A DNA stretch of 64,000 nt from Frigoribacterium sp. PvP032 (GCF_017833035.1 NZ_JAFIBM010000001.1:2227762-2291761), one strand, 5' to 3'. Positions 23,742 to 31,926 are shown, numbered from the stretch's first letter. Made by a program: numbers and translations. The notes: generated by a model not told the origin, from the sequence alone.

Positions 23742-25289
23742 GTGTCGACGACCACCACACCTCCCGACCAGCCCGCCGCCGCCTCCGGGGCCGCCCCGGG
23801 CACCGGCCACGACGGGGAGGAGAAGACCGAGCTGAAGCGGGTCATCGGCCCGAAGCTGCTGCTGCTCTTCATCGTCGGCGACATCCTCGGCACGGGCGTC
23901 TACGCGCTGACCGGCCAGGTCGCCGCCGAGGTCGGCGGGGCCGCCTGGCTGCCGTTCCTCATCGCGTTCGGCGTGGCGCTCGTGACCGCGTTCTCGTACC
24001 TCGAGCTCGTCACGAAGTACCCGCAGACCGCCGGCGCCGCCCTCTACGTGCACAAGGCGTTCGGCGTGCACTTCGTGACGTTCCTCGTCTGCTTCGTGGT
24101 GATGTGCTCGGGGATCACCAGCGCCTCCACCGCCTCCCGGGCCTTCGCGGCGAACCTCGCGGTCGGCGTCGGGCTCGAGCTGCCGAACATCGCCGTGATG
24201 GGCATCGCGATGGGCTTCATGCTGCTGGTGATGCTCGTCAACTTCCGCGGCGTCAGCGAGAGCGTCAAGGCCAACGTCGTGCTGACGCTGGTCGAGCTGT
24301 CCGGCCTCGTGATGGTCATCATGATCGGCTTCTGGGCCATCGCGGGCGGCGACGCCGACCTGTCGCGCGTCACGATCTTCGAGACACCCGGCGACAAGTC
24401 GCTGCTGCTCAGCGTGAGCACGGCGACCTCGCTCGCCTTCTTCGCGATGGTCGGCTTCGAGGACAGCGTCAACATGGCCGAGGAGACCAAGGACCCGAGC
24501 CGCATCTTCCCGCGCACCATGCTCACGGGCCTCGGCATCACCGCCGTCGTCTACGTGCTCGTCTCGATCTGCGCCGTCGCCGTCGTGCCCATCGGCGAGC
24601 TCGCCGACAACGAGACCCCGCTCGTCACGGTGGTGAACACGGCTGCTCCCGGGTTCCCGATCGGGCAGCTGCTGCCGTTCATCTCGATGTTCGCCGTCGC
24701 CAACAGTGCGCTGATCAACATGATGATGGCGAGCCGGCTGCTCTACGGCATGAGCAAGCAGGGCGTGCTGCCCGGGTTCCTGTCGAGGGTGCACCGCACC
24801 CGCCAGACCCCGTGGGCCTCGATCGTCTTCACCACCGCGCTCTCGCTGCTGCTGATCGGCTACGTGTCGCTCAGCCCTGAGTCGCCCGTCGTCGCCGTGC
24901 TCGGCGGCACGACGTCGCTTCTGCTGCTCGTCGTGTTCGCGATCGTCAACGTGACGGTGCTCGTGCTGCGCCGTGACGACGTGGGTCGACACCACTTCAA
25001 GGCCGGACGTGTGCTGCCCGTCGTCGGCGTCGTCGCGTGCCTGTGGCTCGTGCTGCCGTTCTCGTCCGGCCGCGGCGGCGAGCAGTACCAGATCGCGGGC
25101 ATCCTGCTGGCGATCGGCGTCGTGCTGTGGGTCGTCACGATGATCTCGCGGCGCGGGCGCGGGCGCGGGCGCGGCGACCGCGGAGCCGACGGCGCGCGCG
25201 GCGGGGCGCACGGCGACCGAGCCGAGGAGGCGCAGGTCGGGTCGATCGGTGGGGCCGACGACGCCGAGGCGGTGCCGCCCGTCCGCTGA
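23742..25289 (+). CDS. APC-family amino acid permease
   Basis: 515-aa permease of the amino acid-polyamine-organocation superfamily, about 12 helices. IGPKLLLLFIVGDILGTGVYALTG is TM1 with the substrate-site GxG loop, AFSYLELVTKYPQTAGAALYVHKAFG the TM2-TM3 region, and GFEDSVNMAEETKDPSRIFPR the TM6-7 loop. The cytosolic tail is Arg/Gly-rich (RRGRGRGRGDRGADGARGG). The start is the GTG at 23742 with AGGAGG 5 nt upstream. Upstream, the short word TGCA recurs at about 9-bp steps (23635-23663), a possible operator. The amino acid carried is unknown. Confidence 0.9.
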   Translation: MSTTTTPPDQPAAASGAAPGTGHDGEEKTELKRVIGPKLLLLFIVGDILGTGVYALTGQVAAEVGGAAWLPFLIAFGVALVTAFSYLELVTKYPQTAGAALYVHKAFGVHFVTFLVCFVVMCSGITSASTASRAFAANLAVGVGLELPNIAVMGIAMGFMLLVMLVNFRGVSESVKANVVLTLVELSGLVMVIMIGFWAIAGGDADLSRVTIFETPGDKSLLLSVSTATSLAFFAMVGFEDSVNMAEETKDPSRIFPRTMLTGLGITAVVYVLVSICAVAVVPIGELADNETPLVTVVNTAAPGFPIGQLLPFISMFAVANSALINMMMASRLLYGMSKQGVLPGFLSRVHRTRQTPWASIVFTTALSLLLIGYVSLSPESPVVAVLGGTTSLLLLVVFAIVNVTVLVLRRDDVGRHHFKAGRVLPVVGVVACLWLVLPFSSGRGGEQYQIAGILLAIGVVLWVVTMISRRGRGRGRGDRGADGARGGAHGDRAEEAQVGSIGGADDAEAVPPVR

Positions 25290-25386
25290 CGCGAGGGGTC
25301 CCGTGTCGCGCCGACCGCCTCCTCGAGGCGTGTCGCCGTCGGCCGGCCGCAGGGGCGGCGTGTCGGGATCGTCCAGGCCGGGGCCC

Positions 25387-25392
25387 TATCCT
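25387..25392 (+). promoter_or_regulatory. Probable -10 hexamer for the lysozyme-like gene
   Basis: TATCCT 49 nt before the GTG at 25442, which has its own ribosome-binding site (GGGAG). Confidence 0.35.
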
Positions 25393-25441
25393 CGGTCGGG
25401 TCCGTCCCCGTCCGCCCTCGTCACCGCCCCGGGAGCTCGCC

Positions 25442-26047
25442 GTGCGCCGTCTCGTGATCGCTGCCTCCGTCGTGTTCTGCGGCGGGGTCGTCGCCCTCGT
25501 CGTGGCGCTCGTGATGGTCGTGGCGTCGCTGGCCGGCGGCCCCTCCGGGTCGGACGAGCCGTCCGAGCCGGTCGCGGTCGGCGTCACCTGCCCCGACGTC
25601 GAGCCCGTCGTGGTCGGCACGATCAGCGTCCCGGCAGGCCCGATCGCGGGCTACTGCCAGGACCGGCTGGTCAACGCCGCCTGGATCATGGAGGCCGCCA
25701 AGGCCCAGGGCATCGGCACCCACACCCAGGCGATCGGCGTGATGACCGCGATGGGCGAGTCGAGCCTCCGCAACATCGACCACGGCGACGAGGTCGGCCC
25801 GGACAGCCGCGGGCTGTTCCAGCAGCGCGACAACGGCCAGTGGGGCACCTACGAGCAGCGCATGGACCCTTACACGGCCGCGACGAGCTTCTTCACCAAG
25901 CTGGTGCGCATCCCCGGCTGGAAGAAGCTCACGCCGACCCAGGCGGCCCACGCCGTCCAGGTCAACGCGGACCCCGACCACTACACGAAGTGGTTCGCCG
26001 ACGCCGAGACGGTCGTCGCGGCCCTGACGGCGAGCCCGGCGCCGTAG
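25442..26047 (+). CDS. Membrane-anchored transglycosylase-like (SLT/lysozyme-fold) protein
   Basis: 201-aa protein with an N-terminal signal anchor (VIAASVVFCGGVVALVVALVMVVASLAGG) and an outer domain of about 150 aa. GIGTHTQAIGVMTAMGESSLRNIDHGDEVGPDSRGLFQQRDNGQWG resembles the lysozyme-like domains of actinobacterial peptidoglycan hydrolases and phage/conjugation proteins: Glu in MGESSL would be the catalytic acid and GLFQQR the substrate-groove motif. It should act on the cell wall outside the membrane. Two Cys (VTCPD, GYCQD) could form a disulfide. GTG 25442 has GGGAG at 6-nt spacing. Convergent with the DUF427 gene, only 7 bp between the stops. Confidence 0.82.
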   Translation: MRRLVIAASVVFCGGVVALVVALVMVVASLAGGPSGSDEPSEPVAVGVTCPDVEPVVVGTISVPAGPIAGYCQDRLVNAAWIMEAAKAQGIGTHTQAIGVMTAMGESSLRNIDHGDEVGPDSRGLFQQRDNGQWGTYEQRMDPYTAATSFFTKLVRIPGWKKLTPTQAAHAVQVNADPDHYTKWFADAETVVAALTASPAP

Positions 26048-26054
26048 CTCAGCG

Positions 26055-26549
26055 TCACCAGCCGAGGGTGCCCGGGGCGCCCTTGAACGGACCGACGACG
26101 CGCGACGTGATCCAGCCGCCGTAGAAGTCGCCGTCCTGCGCCTGGACGACCTCGCCGTCGACCTCGCACGAGTCGAACCGGCTCGGGTACAGCGCGACGT
26201 GGTCGGCGAGCATCTCGTAGCCGGGCCACGGGCTCGGGTAGGTCCAGGCCGCCGAGGAGGCGGTGGTCCCGCCGCCCCGGACGTCCAGGTACCGGGCCGT
26301 CCCCTTGAACTCGCACATGCTGCGGCCCTCGCCGGGCGCGAGCGCGCCCTCGACGAAGGCGTCGCGGGGCAGGTACCAGACCGGCGGGTGGCTCGTCTCG
26401 AGCACGCGCCAGGCGTTCGTGGTCTCGGCGACGACCTCGCCGCCGAGCCGGACGACGACGCGCTCGGGGCGCGCCTCGACGCGGGGCGGCCTCGGGTAGT
26501 CCCAGACGGATTCCTGGCCGGGCCCCGGCTCGATGCGCTTCGCTCTCAT
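26055..26549 (-). CDS. DUF427 family protein
   Basis: 164-aa DUF427-domain protein. Landmarks: SVWDYPRPPRVE, VVRLGGEVVAETTNAWRVLETSHPPVWYLPRDAF, CEFKGTARYLDV, AAWTYPSPWPGYEMLADHVALYPSRFD and the C-terminal GDFYGGWITSRVVGPFKG. This family has a beta-tent fold and no proven biochemical role. It starts at ATG 26549 with CAGGAT 6 nt upstream (leaderless), facing the DIP1984-family gene, whose promoter has the same hexamer at the same spacing. Confidence 0.9.
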   Translation of the reverse strand: MRAKRIEPGPGQESVWDYPRPPRVEARPERVVVRLGGEVVAETTNAWRVLETSHPPVWYLPRDAFVEGALAPGEGRSMCEFKGTARYLDVRGGGTTASSAAWTYPSPWPGYEMLADHVALYPSRFDSCEVDGEVVQAQDGDFYGGWITSRVVGPFKGAPGTLGW

Positions 26550-26555
26550 GGCGCC

Positions 26556-26561
26556 ATCCTG
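26556..26561 (-). promoter_or_regulatory. -10 hexamer of a leaderless promoter (DUF427 gene)
   Basis: CAGGAT on the minus strand, 6 nt before the ATG at 26549. Confidence 0.5.
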
Positions 26562-26603
26562 CTCCCGGCGGCTGAGGGGCGGCACGACGACGGCGGTGCC
26601 TGG

Positions 26604-26609
26604 CAGGAT
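26604..26609 (+). promoter_or_regulatory. -10 hexamer of a leaderless promoter (DIP1984-family gene)
   Basis: CAGGAT 6 nt before the ATG at 26616, the mirror image of the DUF427 promoter 42 bp away. Confidence 0.5.
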
Positions 26610-26615
26610 GGCGGC

Positions 26616-27083
26616 ATGAAGCTCGCCGAGGCACTCATGACCCGCGCCGACCTGCAGCGACGGATCGCGCAGGCGCAGGAACGGATCCGCCAGAACGCCC
26701 GCTACCAGGAGGGCGAGGAGCCCGCAGAGGACGCCGCCGCCCTCGTCGACGAGGTGTCGCAGTCGCTCGACCGCCTCGAGGAGCTGGTGGTCGCGGTCAA
26801 CCTGACCAACGCCTCCGTGCTGCTCGCCGACGGACGCACCATGACCGCCGCGCTGGCCAGGCGTGAGACGCTCCGAGCCCGGCACAGCCTGCTGTCGAGC
26901 GCGGCCGACGCGGCCCAGGGCGGCGGCGGAGGCGGGTTCCGGCAGCTGCGCAGCGAGCTCCGCCAGTTCGCCGCCCTGCCCGTCGCCGAGCTGCGCCGCC
27001 GGGCCGACGACACGGCCCGCGAGCTGCGCGAGCTCGACGTCGAGATCCAGCGCACCAACTGGGAGGCGGACCTCACCACCTGA
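26616..27083 (+). CDS. DIP1984 family protein
   Basis: 155-aa helical, highly charged protein of the DIP1984 family (named after a Corynebacterium diphtheriae protein). MKLAEALMTRADLQRRIAQAQERIRQNARYQEGEEP is the typical start, followed by LVVAVNLTNASVLLADGRTMTAALARRETL and the closing DVEIQRTNWEADL. It is predicted to form long helices and coiled coils; function is unknown. Leaderless start. The 237 bp after it hold no gene; they contain GACGTCTCA twice and one lone degenerate GTCGAGGGCGGG box (about 27268). Confidence 0.9.
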   Translation: MKLAEALMTRADLQRRIAQAQERIRQNARYQEGEEPAEDAAALVDEVSQSLDRLEELVVAVNLTNASVLLADGRTMTAALARRETLRARHSLLSSAADAAQGGGGGGFRQLRSELRQFAALPVAELRRRADDTARELRELDVEIQRTNWEADLTT

Positions 27084-27320
27084 GACCACGAACCACCGCG
27101 CACGGAGAGTCGGTAGACGCCTCCCGGAGCGAGCACGAGCCGTGGCCGGCGGTCATCCCGGCCCCTGTCGGCGCGAGGGCAGCGCCATCGCCGCATGATG
27201 CAGCCCTGCACGCCGCACAGGTGACGTCTCACCGACGACGTCTCATCACCGTGTGCTGGCCGGGCGACGTCGAGGGCGGGACTGGGGACCTCTCCGCGCG
27301 GGGCGGTCAGCTGCGCCAGG

Positions 27321-27953
27321 TCATCGCGCCGCCGCCGACGGGCTCGAGATCGACAGCGTCACGTGGCTCGTGACGTGCTGGACGGTGCGTCCGACGAGGA
27401 CCCACCCCGCGGCCGCGGTCGCGATCACGTCCGCGACGTCGCCCTCGAGGCGGGTGACGAAGTGCTGCGACCCGCGGAAGGTGCCGTTGCGTCGTGCCAG
27501 GTCGACGGCGGCCTCGATGTCGCGCATGTGGTCGGGCTCGACGCCGTCGCGGACCGAGTCGACGAGCGGGTAGAGGGCCCACTCGGCCGTGGCGTGGACG
27601 CCCGTCGGGTCGGCGGTCGGCAGCTCGGCCCGCCGCGGGCCGGCACCTCCCGGGAGCTCGCAGACGACCTCGCCGGGGCAGCCCCGGGAGAAGTGCAGCA
27701 CCGCGGCTACGTGGGCGCCGCTGCGTCCGGCCGCGGCGACCAGCTCGGACGACCAGCGGACGAGCGCCTGTTCGTCGCCAGAGACGAAGGTGCTGACGTC
27801 GCCCGTCTCGACGACGACGTCGTCCGCGTCTGGTGCAGCGAGGGCCGACGTGATGACGTCGACGTGGTCGTCTCGCATGACGGACAAGGTGATGCGGGCG
27901 CCGACTCCGAACTCGGCCGAGCCGAGCGACGGGCGGGGTGTGGTGGATGACAT
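27321..27953 (-). CDS. YkoF-family thiamine/HMP-binding protein
   Basis: 210-aa protein with two repeats of the YkoF/Ykof-related alpha-beta fold (about 25-110 and 125-205). FGVGARITLSVMRDDHVDVITSAL with VETGDVSTFVSGDEQALV is the first repeat, HATAEWALYPL with HFVTRLEGDVADVI the second. B. subtilis YkoF (about 200 aa) binds thiamine and sits with the YkoEDC transporter of thiamine precursors. Here no transporter genes flank it, but the 5' leader is a TPP riboswitch (27999-28082), which independently ties it to thiamine metabolism. Start ATG 27953 follows AAGGCG; an in-frame ATG 10 codons upstream is less likely. Confidence 0.88.
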   Translation of the reverse strand: MSSTTPRPSLGSAEFGVGARITLSVMRDDHVDVITSALAAPDADDVVVETGDVSTFVSGDEQALVRWSSELVAAAGRSGAHVAAVLHFSRGCPGEVVCELPGGAGPRRAELPTADPTGVHATAEWALYPLVDSVRDGVEPDHMRDIEAAVDLARRNGTFRGSQHFVTRLEGDVADVIATAAAGWVLVGRTVQHVTSHVTLSISSPSAAAR

Positions 27954-27998
27954 GACGCGCCTTCTGTTCTGTGGACAGGGCACGGGTGTGAGCGATGA

Positions 27999-28082
27999 CT
28001 CCCTTCGCGGGCATGATCCCGATCAGGTCGACGGTCGGAGCGTGGAGAAGCTCCCTCTCAGCCCGGCTCACCGGACTCCCGT
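27999..28082 (-). promoter_or_regulatory. TPP riboswitch (THI element) upstream of the ykoF homologue
   Basis: Read on the minus strand, 28082 begins ACGGGAG, followed by GGGCTGAGAGGGAG (the conserved CUGAGA), then GACCTGATCGGGATCATGCC and GCGAAGGGAG. This is the order and spacing of the TPP aptamer: P2/P3 arm with CUGAGA, then ACCUGAUC...GCGxAGGGA. It ends 45 nt before the YkoF start. The sequence between (to 27954) may hold a ribosome-binding-site sequestering helix; no U-tract terminator is visible, so control of translation is more likely. Confidence 0.9.
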
Positions 28083-28136
28083 GTTCGGTCACGAACCTAG
28101 CGGACCGTCCTCCGCCTCCTCAGTCCGGATCCGGGC

Positions 28137-28208
28137 TCGAGGGCGGGTCGTCGATGTCGAGGGCGGGTCCCGTACGACCCGCCCTCGGGCGCGCTGACCT
28201 GCCCTCGA
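28137..28208. repeat. 72-bp mirrored four-box element, copy 4
   Basis: Forward boxes at 28137-28149 and 28157-28169, inverted boxes at 28176-28188 and 28196-28208 (the last has one change, GACCTGCCC). It lies after the stop of the four-TM protein gene and before the riboswitch, all on the minus strand. Confidence 0.88.
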
Positions 28209-28229
28209 GCCGGAAGGACGGGGCTCGCG

Positions 28230-29684
28230 TCAGTCGGCGAGGTCCGTGACTCGCGGCGCGCGGATCTGGCCGAGTGCCTCGTCGAGGCCGCCGCGGGCCG
28301 GGCGGACGGCCGGCAGGGCCGCCCCTACGTGCACCGTGCCGGCGAGCGACCGCGTGTAGCGGAGGGTGCGGGTGCTCGGGCCGCGGTTCGCCCGGCGGTC
28401 GCCGGTCTGCTCGATCCGGGCGGCGGCACGCTCGGCCCGCGCTGACAGGACGGCGACGCGGCGCTCGAGCCGGTCGAGCTCGAGGTGCAGCTTCGTGTCG
28501 CGTCGGTGCGCCTTCCGCAGGTGCTTCCCGAGGTGAAGGAGGCGGTCGGTCGCGCTCGTGCCGTCCCGCAGCTCCGTGCGGTAGATCAGGTGCCCGATCC
28601 CGGCCATGACGACGCCGATGGCGACGCCCAGCAGCAGTGCGAGCGGCAGGGGCGCACCGGAGACGAGAGCGTCGTCGACGATCCGCACGCCGATCAGGAC
28701 GCCCGGCAGCACGGTCAGCACGTGCACGAAGACGAGCTGCAGCCGCAGCTGGACGGCGCCGTCGGGCACGACGACCTCGCCGGAGTCGTCCTTGTGGGCG
28801 CGGTGCGCGTGCCCGAAGTGGTGCAGCGCGTAGGCGACGCCGAGCGTGAAGAGCAGCGCGAAGACGATCGACGTCGTGAACGCGATCGGGTCGGTCGCGG
28901 GCATGAACACGTCGACGTTGAGCACACGCGACATGAAGTACGCGAACAGGGCGAAGTCGGCGAGCACGAAGAACAGCAGGAGGCGCTTGCGGGTCCGCGA
29001 CTCGGTGCGGTGCTTCTCGGAGCCGGAGTCGAGCGACTCCTCGATCGCGATCGACAGCCGGTCGGCGGTCACGCGGGCCTGGTCGCGGGTCACCGTGCGG
29101 CCGGTCGTGTCGACGATCGGCTCGTCGCCCGAGCGCTCGAGGCGCCGGAGCACCTCGCGGTGCCGGGAGCTGAGGGCGGTGAGTCGCCGAGCCGCGGGGT
29201 CGAGCACCTGCCGCGTGCGGCGGGCCAGCCACCTCTCGGCCGCGACCTCGGTGCGGAGCCGGAGCGCCGCCTCCAGCGGGGTGTGCTCGTCGGTGCCCTC
29301 CGGCAGGTCGGCGCGCAGGCGCTCGTCGTGCAGGCGCGGGGCGGTCGCGACGTGCCGTGCCGGGATCGGTCCGACGCCGATCAGCGACAGGGCGAGGTCG
29401 CCGCCGGGGAGCTTCTCGACGGCGCGGGGGCGAGGGGCCGTGCCGGCCGGGCGGGGTGCGAGGAGCGCCGTCTCGTCCGGCGTCGGTGCGGCTGCGGCGG
29501 GTCGGCGCTCGAGTCGGCCAGTCGTGCCGGCGTCGGACGCCGCGAGGGGCCAGCCGTCGAGGGGCTGCGTGGCCTGCGCGTCGGGCCAGCCGTCGAGGCG
29601 CTCGGTGACCTGCGCGTCCCGCCAGCCGTCGAGGCGCTCGGTCACCTGGTCGTCGGGACGGGAGTCGGGGCGGGTGTCGGTCAT
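28230..29684 (-). CDS. Four-TM protein of unknown function with N-terminal 12-aa repeats
   Basis: 484-aa protein, not recognised. Residues about 11-48 are three copies of a 12-aa repeat (QVTERLDGWRDA, QVTERLDGWPDA, QATQPLDGWPLA; 36-bp repeats at about 29548-29655). A cytosolic region with Arg-rich helices follows to about 230, then four hydrophobic helices (KRLLLFFVLADFALFAYF, IAFTTSIVFALLFTLGVAYAL, LVFVHVLTVLPGVLIGV, LALLLGVAIGVVMAGIGHLIY) with a His-rich loop HHFGHAHRAHK. The tail has heptad-like helices (LHLELDRLERRVAVLSARAERAAARIEQ). Its ATG overlaps the stop of the OmpA-domain lipoprotein (TCATGA region), so the two are made together and probably form a complex across the envelope. Confidence 0.75.
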   Translation of the reverse strand: MTDTRPDSRPDDQVTERLDGWRDAQVTERLDGWPDAQATQPLDGWPLAASDAGTTGRLERRPAAAAPTPDETALLAPRPAGTAPRPRAVEKLPGGDLALSLIGVGPIPARHVATAPRLHDERLRADLPEGTDEHTPLEAALRLRTEVAAERWLARRTRQVLDPAARRLTALSSRHREVLRRLERSGDEPIVDTTGRTVTRDQARVTADRLSIAIEESLDSGSEKHRTESRTRKRLLLFFVLADFALFAYFMSRVLNVDVFMPATDPIAFTTSIVFALLFTLGVAYALHHFGHAHRAHKDDSGEVVVPDGAVQLRLQLVFVHVLTVLPGVLIGVRIVDDALVSGAPLPLALLLGVAIGVVMAGIGHLIYRTELRDGTSATDRLLHLGKHLRKAHRRDTKLHLELDRLERRVAVLSARAERAAARIEQTGDRRANRGPSTRTLRYTRSLAGTVHVGAALPAVRPARGGLDEALGQIRAPRVTDLAD

Positions 29685-30895
29685 GACGCGGTGTCCTCAC
29701 TGCGGAAGGTGATCTCGACGCGGCGGTTCTGCGCCGCGAGCTGGTCGTCGAAGACGCCGCCCGGCAGGTCGTCGACGACGGGGTCGGCGTCTCCCCGACC
29801 GACGACGTCGCCGAGCGTGCCGCCCGGGGCGCCGAGGCGCACGAGCGCGTCGTGCACGGCCTGCGCCCGGTCGAGGCTGAGCTGTTCGCCGTCGACGACC
29901 CCGGCGCGGGTGTCGGCGGCGTGCCCGACGACGTCGGCCGCGACGCCCGACGGGCAGCGACCGAGCTCGTCGGCCACGCCCTGCAGGGCGGCGTCGGCGG
30001 TCGAGCCGAGCTCGGCGGAGTCGCCGCCGAAGAGCACGGCAGCAGACAGCACGAGCGGGGCGGTGCACGGCGTCGCGTCGCTCGTCACGGGCACGACGGG
30101 CACCGTCGAGGAGGCGACGGGCGCCTCCTGGGACGCGCCCGCTCCCCCGTCGGTGCAGCTCGTCGCCCCGGCGGCGTCGCAGATCGCGAGCCAGAGCTCG
30201 GACAGCCGGCTCGTGGACGAGATCGACGGTGCGGGCTGCGAGCCCGCGGTGCGGCCGAGTCCGACGAAGGTGACGGCGTGCCCGCTCAGGTCGGGCAGGG
30301 CGCCCTGGTCGGCGAGCGTCGAGGCGACCGCGGCCGGGTCGAACGACCAGCCGAGCTGGCGCAGGTCGAGGGGGTCGGCGGTCTGCACGCCGCTCGACAC
30401 GACGACGATCGAGCCGCCGTCGTGCAGGGCGGCCGCGGAGGCGAGCACGGACAGCAGGTCGAGGCCCTCGTCCCCTGCCGTGAGGCCGGACACGTCGGAG
30501 CCGAGCTCGTCCAGCGCGTCGGCGACCGCCGCCTCCCGCTTGTCGGGGACCTGCTGCACCCGGTCGGCCGTGAGCATCGGCGTGAGGTCGTGGGCCGAGG
30601 CGGAGGACGCGCCCTGGACGACGACGTCGACGCTGCCCTCGGCGGGCTGGTGCGCCGCGAGGGCGTGGGCGGAGACGGCGTCGGCCGCCCCAGCGCCGAG
30701 GGAGGGCAGCGGCTCGGCGGAGGTGGCCGTGAAGCCGAGGACGAGCGGCTCCGGCGACTCGAGGGAGCAGCCGGCGAGGGCCGTGAGGGCGACGGCTGCG
30801 GCGGCCGTGGCGGCGACTGCGCGGAGGGCGGCGCGGCGCGGGCGGCTCGCGGGCGACGCGGACGCGGACGCGGACGCGGAGGGTCGTGGGGTCAT
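29681..30895 (-). CDS. OmpA-domain lipoprotein
   Basis: 404-aa lipoprotein. The N-terminus has a Ser/Ala repeat (SASASASAS, from GCGGAC units), twin Arg, a hydrophobic core and the lipobox LTALAGC, so Cys42 or so is lipidated at the outer face of the membrane. The middle (about 60-230) has a VWA-like look (GSIVVVSSGVQTADPLDLRQLGW, GHAVTFVGLGRT). The last 110 residues are an OmpA-type peptidoglycan-binding domain: VLFGGDSAELGSTADAALQ, VVGHAADTRAG, LSLDRAQAVHDALVRLGAP and QNRRVEITF. ATG 30895 has AGAGGA at 6-nt spacing. It is first in a two-gene operon with the four-TM protein. Role unknown; anchoring a membrane complex to the wall is inferred. Confidence 0.85.
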   Translation of the reverse strand: MTPRPSASASASASPASRPRRAALRAVAATAAAAVALTALAGCSLESPEPLVLGFTATSAEPLPSLGAGAADAVSAHALAAHQPAEGSVDVVVQGASSASAHDLTPMLTADRVQQVPDKREAAVADALDELGSDVSGLTAGDEGLDLLSVLASAAALHDGGSIVVVSSGVQTADPLDLRQLGWSFDPAAVASTLADQGALPDLSGHAVTFVGLGRTAGSQPAPSISSTSRLSELWLAICDAAGATSCTDGGAGASQEAPVASSTVPVVPVTSDATPCTAPLVLSAAVLFGGDSAELGSTADAALQGVADELGRCPSGVAADVVGHAADTRAGVVDGEQLSLDRAQAVHDALVRLGAPGGTLGDVVGRGDADPVVDDLPGGVFDDQLAAQNRRVEITFRSEDTAS

Positions 30896-31232
30896 GGAGG
30901 GTCCTCTGGATCGCGCGGGGCAGGCCCGCTCGGGGACGACGAGCGTCCGGACCTCGAGCGTAGGAACGGCGTCCGCTCCGCCGCAGCCTGCCCAGGGATG
31001 ACCGGGACCCTCCTCGGGGATGAACCGCGCTCCTCCTCAGGTCGCGGCCGCCGCCTCCTCGGCTCGCCCCTGCCCGCCGTCGCACTCGAGTTGCCCCGAA
31101 CGGCTGTCCGCGCGGCCGCCGACCGACATTTCCGGGCAAGCCGTCCGGGAGCCCGCCGTCTCGGCGACGGGCGGGGCGGACGGGCGCGGGCGGCGGGCGG
31201 GGCGGCCGGGCGCGGGCGGCGGGCGGGGCAGG
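30896..31232. other. Gene-free stretch between the lipoprotein and XRE-cupin genes
   Basis: 337 bp with no credible gene. Next to 30895 lies the ribosome-binding site of the lipoprotein. The left part is otherwise featureless. At 31181-31231 CGGGCGCGGGCGGCGGGCGG occurs twice at a 26-bp period, a G-run array that could form G-quadruplex on the plus strand, just past the stop of the XRE-cupin gene. Confidence 0.6.
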
Positions 31233-31922
31233 TCAGGCGCCGAGGCGGCCGGGCGGCGCGGCACGGACGTGCATGCGCTCGCCCTGGCGGCCGAACAGGC
31301 TGAGGAACTCGACGGCTCCGGGACCGACCCGTCCGAACCAGTGCGGCGTGCGCGTGTCGAACTCGGCCGCCTCCCCCGCGGGCAGCACGAGGTCGTGCTC
31401 GCCGAGCACGAGCCGGAGCCGTCCGCGCAGCACGTAGAGCCACTCGTAGCCCTCGTGCACCCGAGGGTCCGGCTCGCCGGTCGGCACGTCCGCCTCGATG
31501 AGGTGCTTGAACGCCTGCAGGCCTCCCCCGCCCCGCGAGAGCGGCACGATCGTCTGTCCGTACATCGTCACCGGTCGGAGGTGGATGCGCGGGTCGCCGG
31601 TCTCGGGCGCCCCGACGAGCTCGTCGAGCGGCACGCCGTGGGCGCGGGCGAGCGGCAGCAGCAGCTCGAGCGCCGGACGCCGCCGGCCCGACTCGAGCCG
31701 CGACAGGGTGCTCACCGAGATGCCGGTCGTCTCGGCGAGCTGGGCGAGGGTGCGGCCGCTCGTCGCCCGCAGCGCGCGCAGCCGCGGGCCGACCGCCGCG
31801 AGCACGTCGTCGGTCGAGGCGTCCGCGGCGCCCTCGGCGCCGACGCCGGTGCCGGTGCCGGTGCCGGTGCCGGTGCCGGTGCCGGACGACGCACCGTACG
31901 GACGGGGATGATCGTGTGCCAT
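31233..31922 (-). CDS. XRE-family regulator with cupin sensor domain
   Basis: 229-aa regulator. Residues about 35-95 are the XRE helix-turn-helix (LRALRATSGRTLAQLAETTGISVSTLSRLESGRRRPALELLLPLAR) and about 135-215 a cupin barrel (HEGYEWLYVLRGRLRLVLGEHDLVLPAGEAAEFDTRTPHWFG). Such proteins are one-component repressors. The N-terminus holds Gly-Thr repeats from six perfect GCCGGT units (31845-31880). The ATG at 31922 begins the family-like part; the frame is open upstream. It is divergent from the reductase-methyltransferase fusion with 81 bp between and probably controls it through the repeat at 31927-31962. Confidence 0.9.
   Translation of the reverse strand: MAHDHPRPYGASSGTGTGTGTGTGTGVGAEGAADASTDDVLAAVGPRLRALRATSGRTLAQLAETTGISVSTLSRLESGRRRPALELLLPLARAHGVPLDELVGAPETGDPRIHLRPVTMYGQTIVPLSRGGGGLQAFKHLIEADVPTGEPDPRVHEGYEWLYVLRGRLRLVLGEHDLVLPAGEAAEFDTRTPHWFGRVGPGAVEFLSLFGRQGERMHVRAAPPGRLGA
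31845..31880. repeat. Hexanucleotide repeat (GCCGGT)6
   Basis: Six perfect in-frame copies, plus a partial seventh, inside the N-terminal part of the XRE-cupin regulator; encodes alternating Gly-Thr. Prone to in-frame length change. Confidence 0.85.
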
Positions 31923-31926
31923 GCCG

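Noticed and set aside
31181..31231. G-quadruplex regulatory element
   Set aside because: G-runs are frequent by chance at this GC content, and it lies after a stop codon with no linked feature. Listed only as a repeat within the gene-free stretch.
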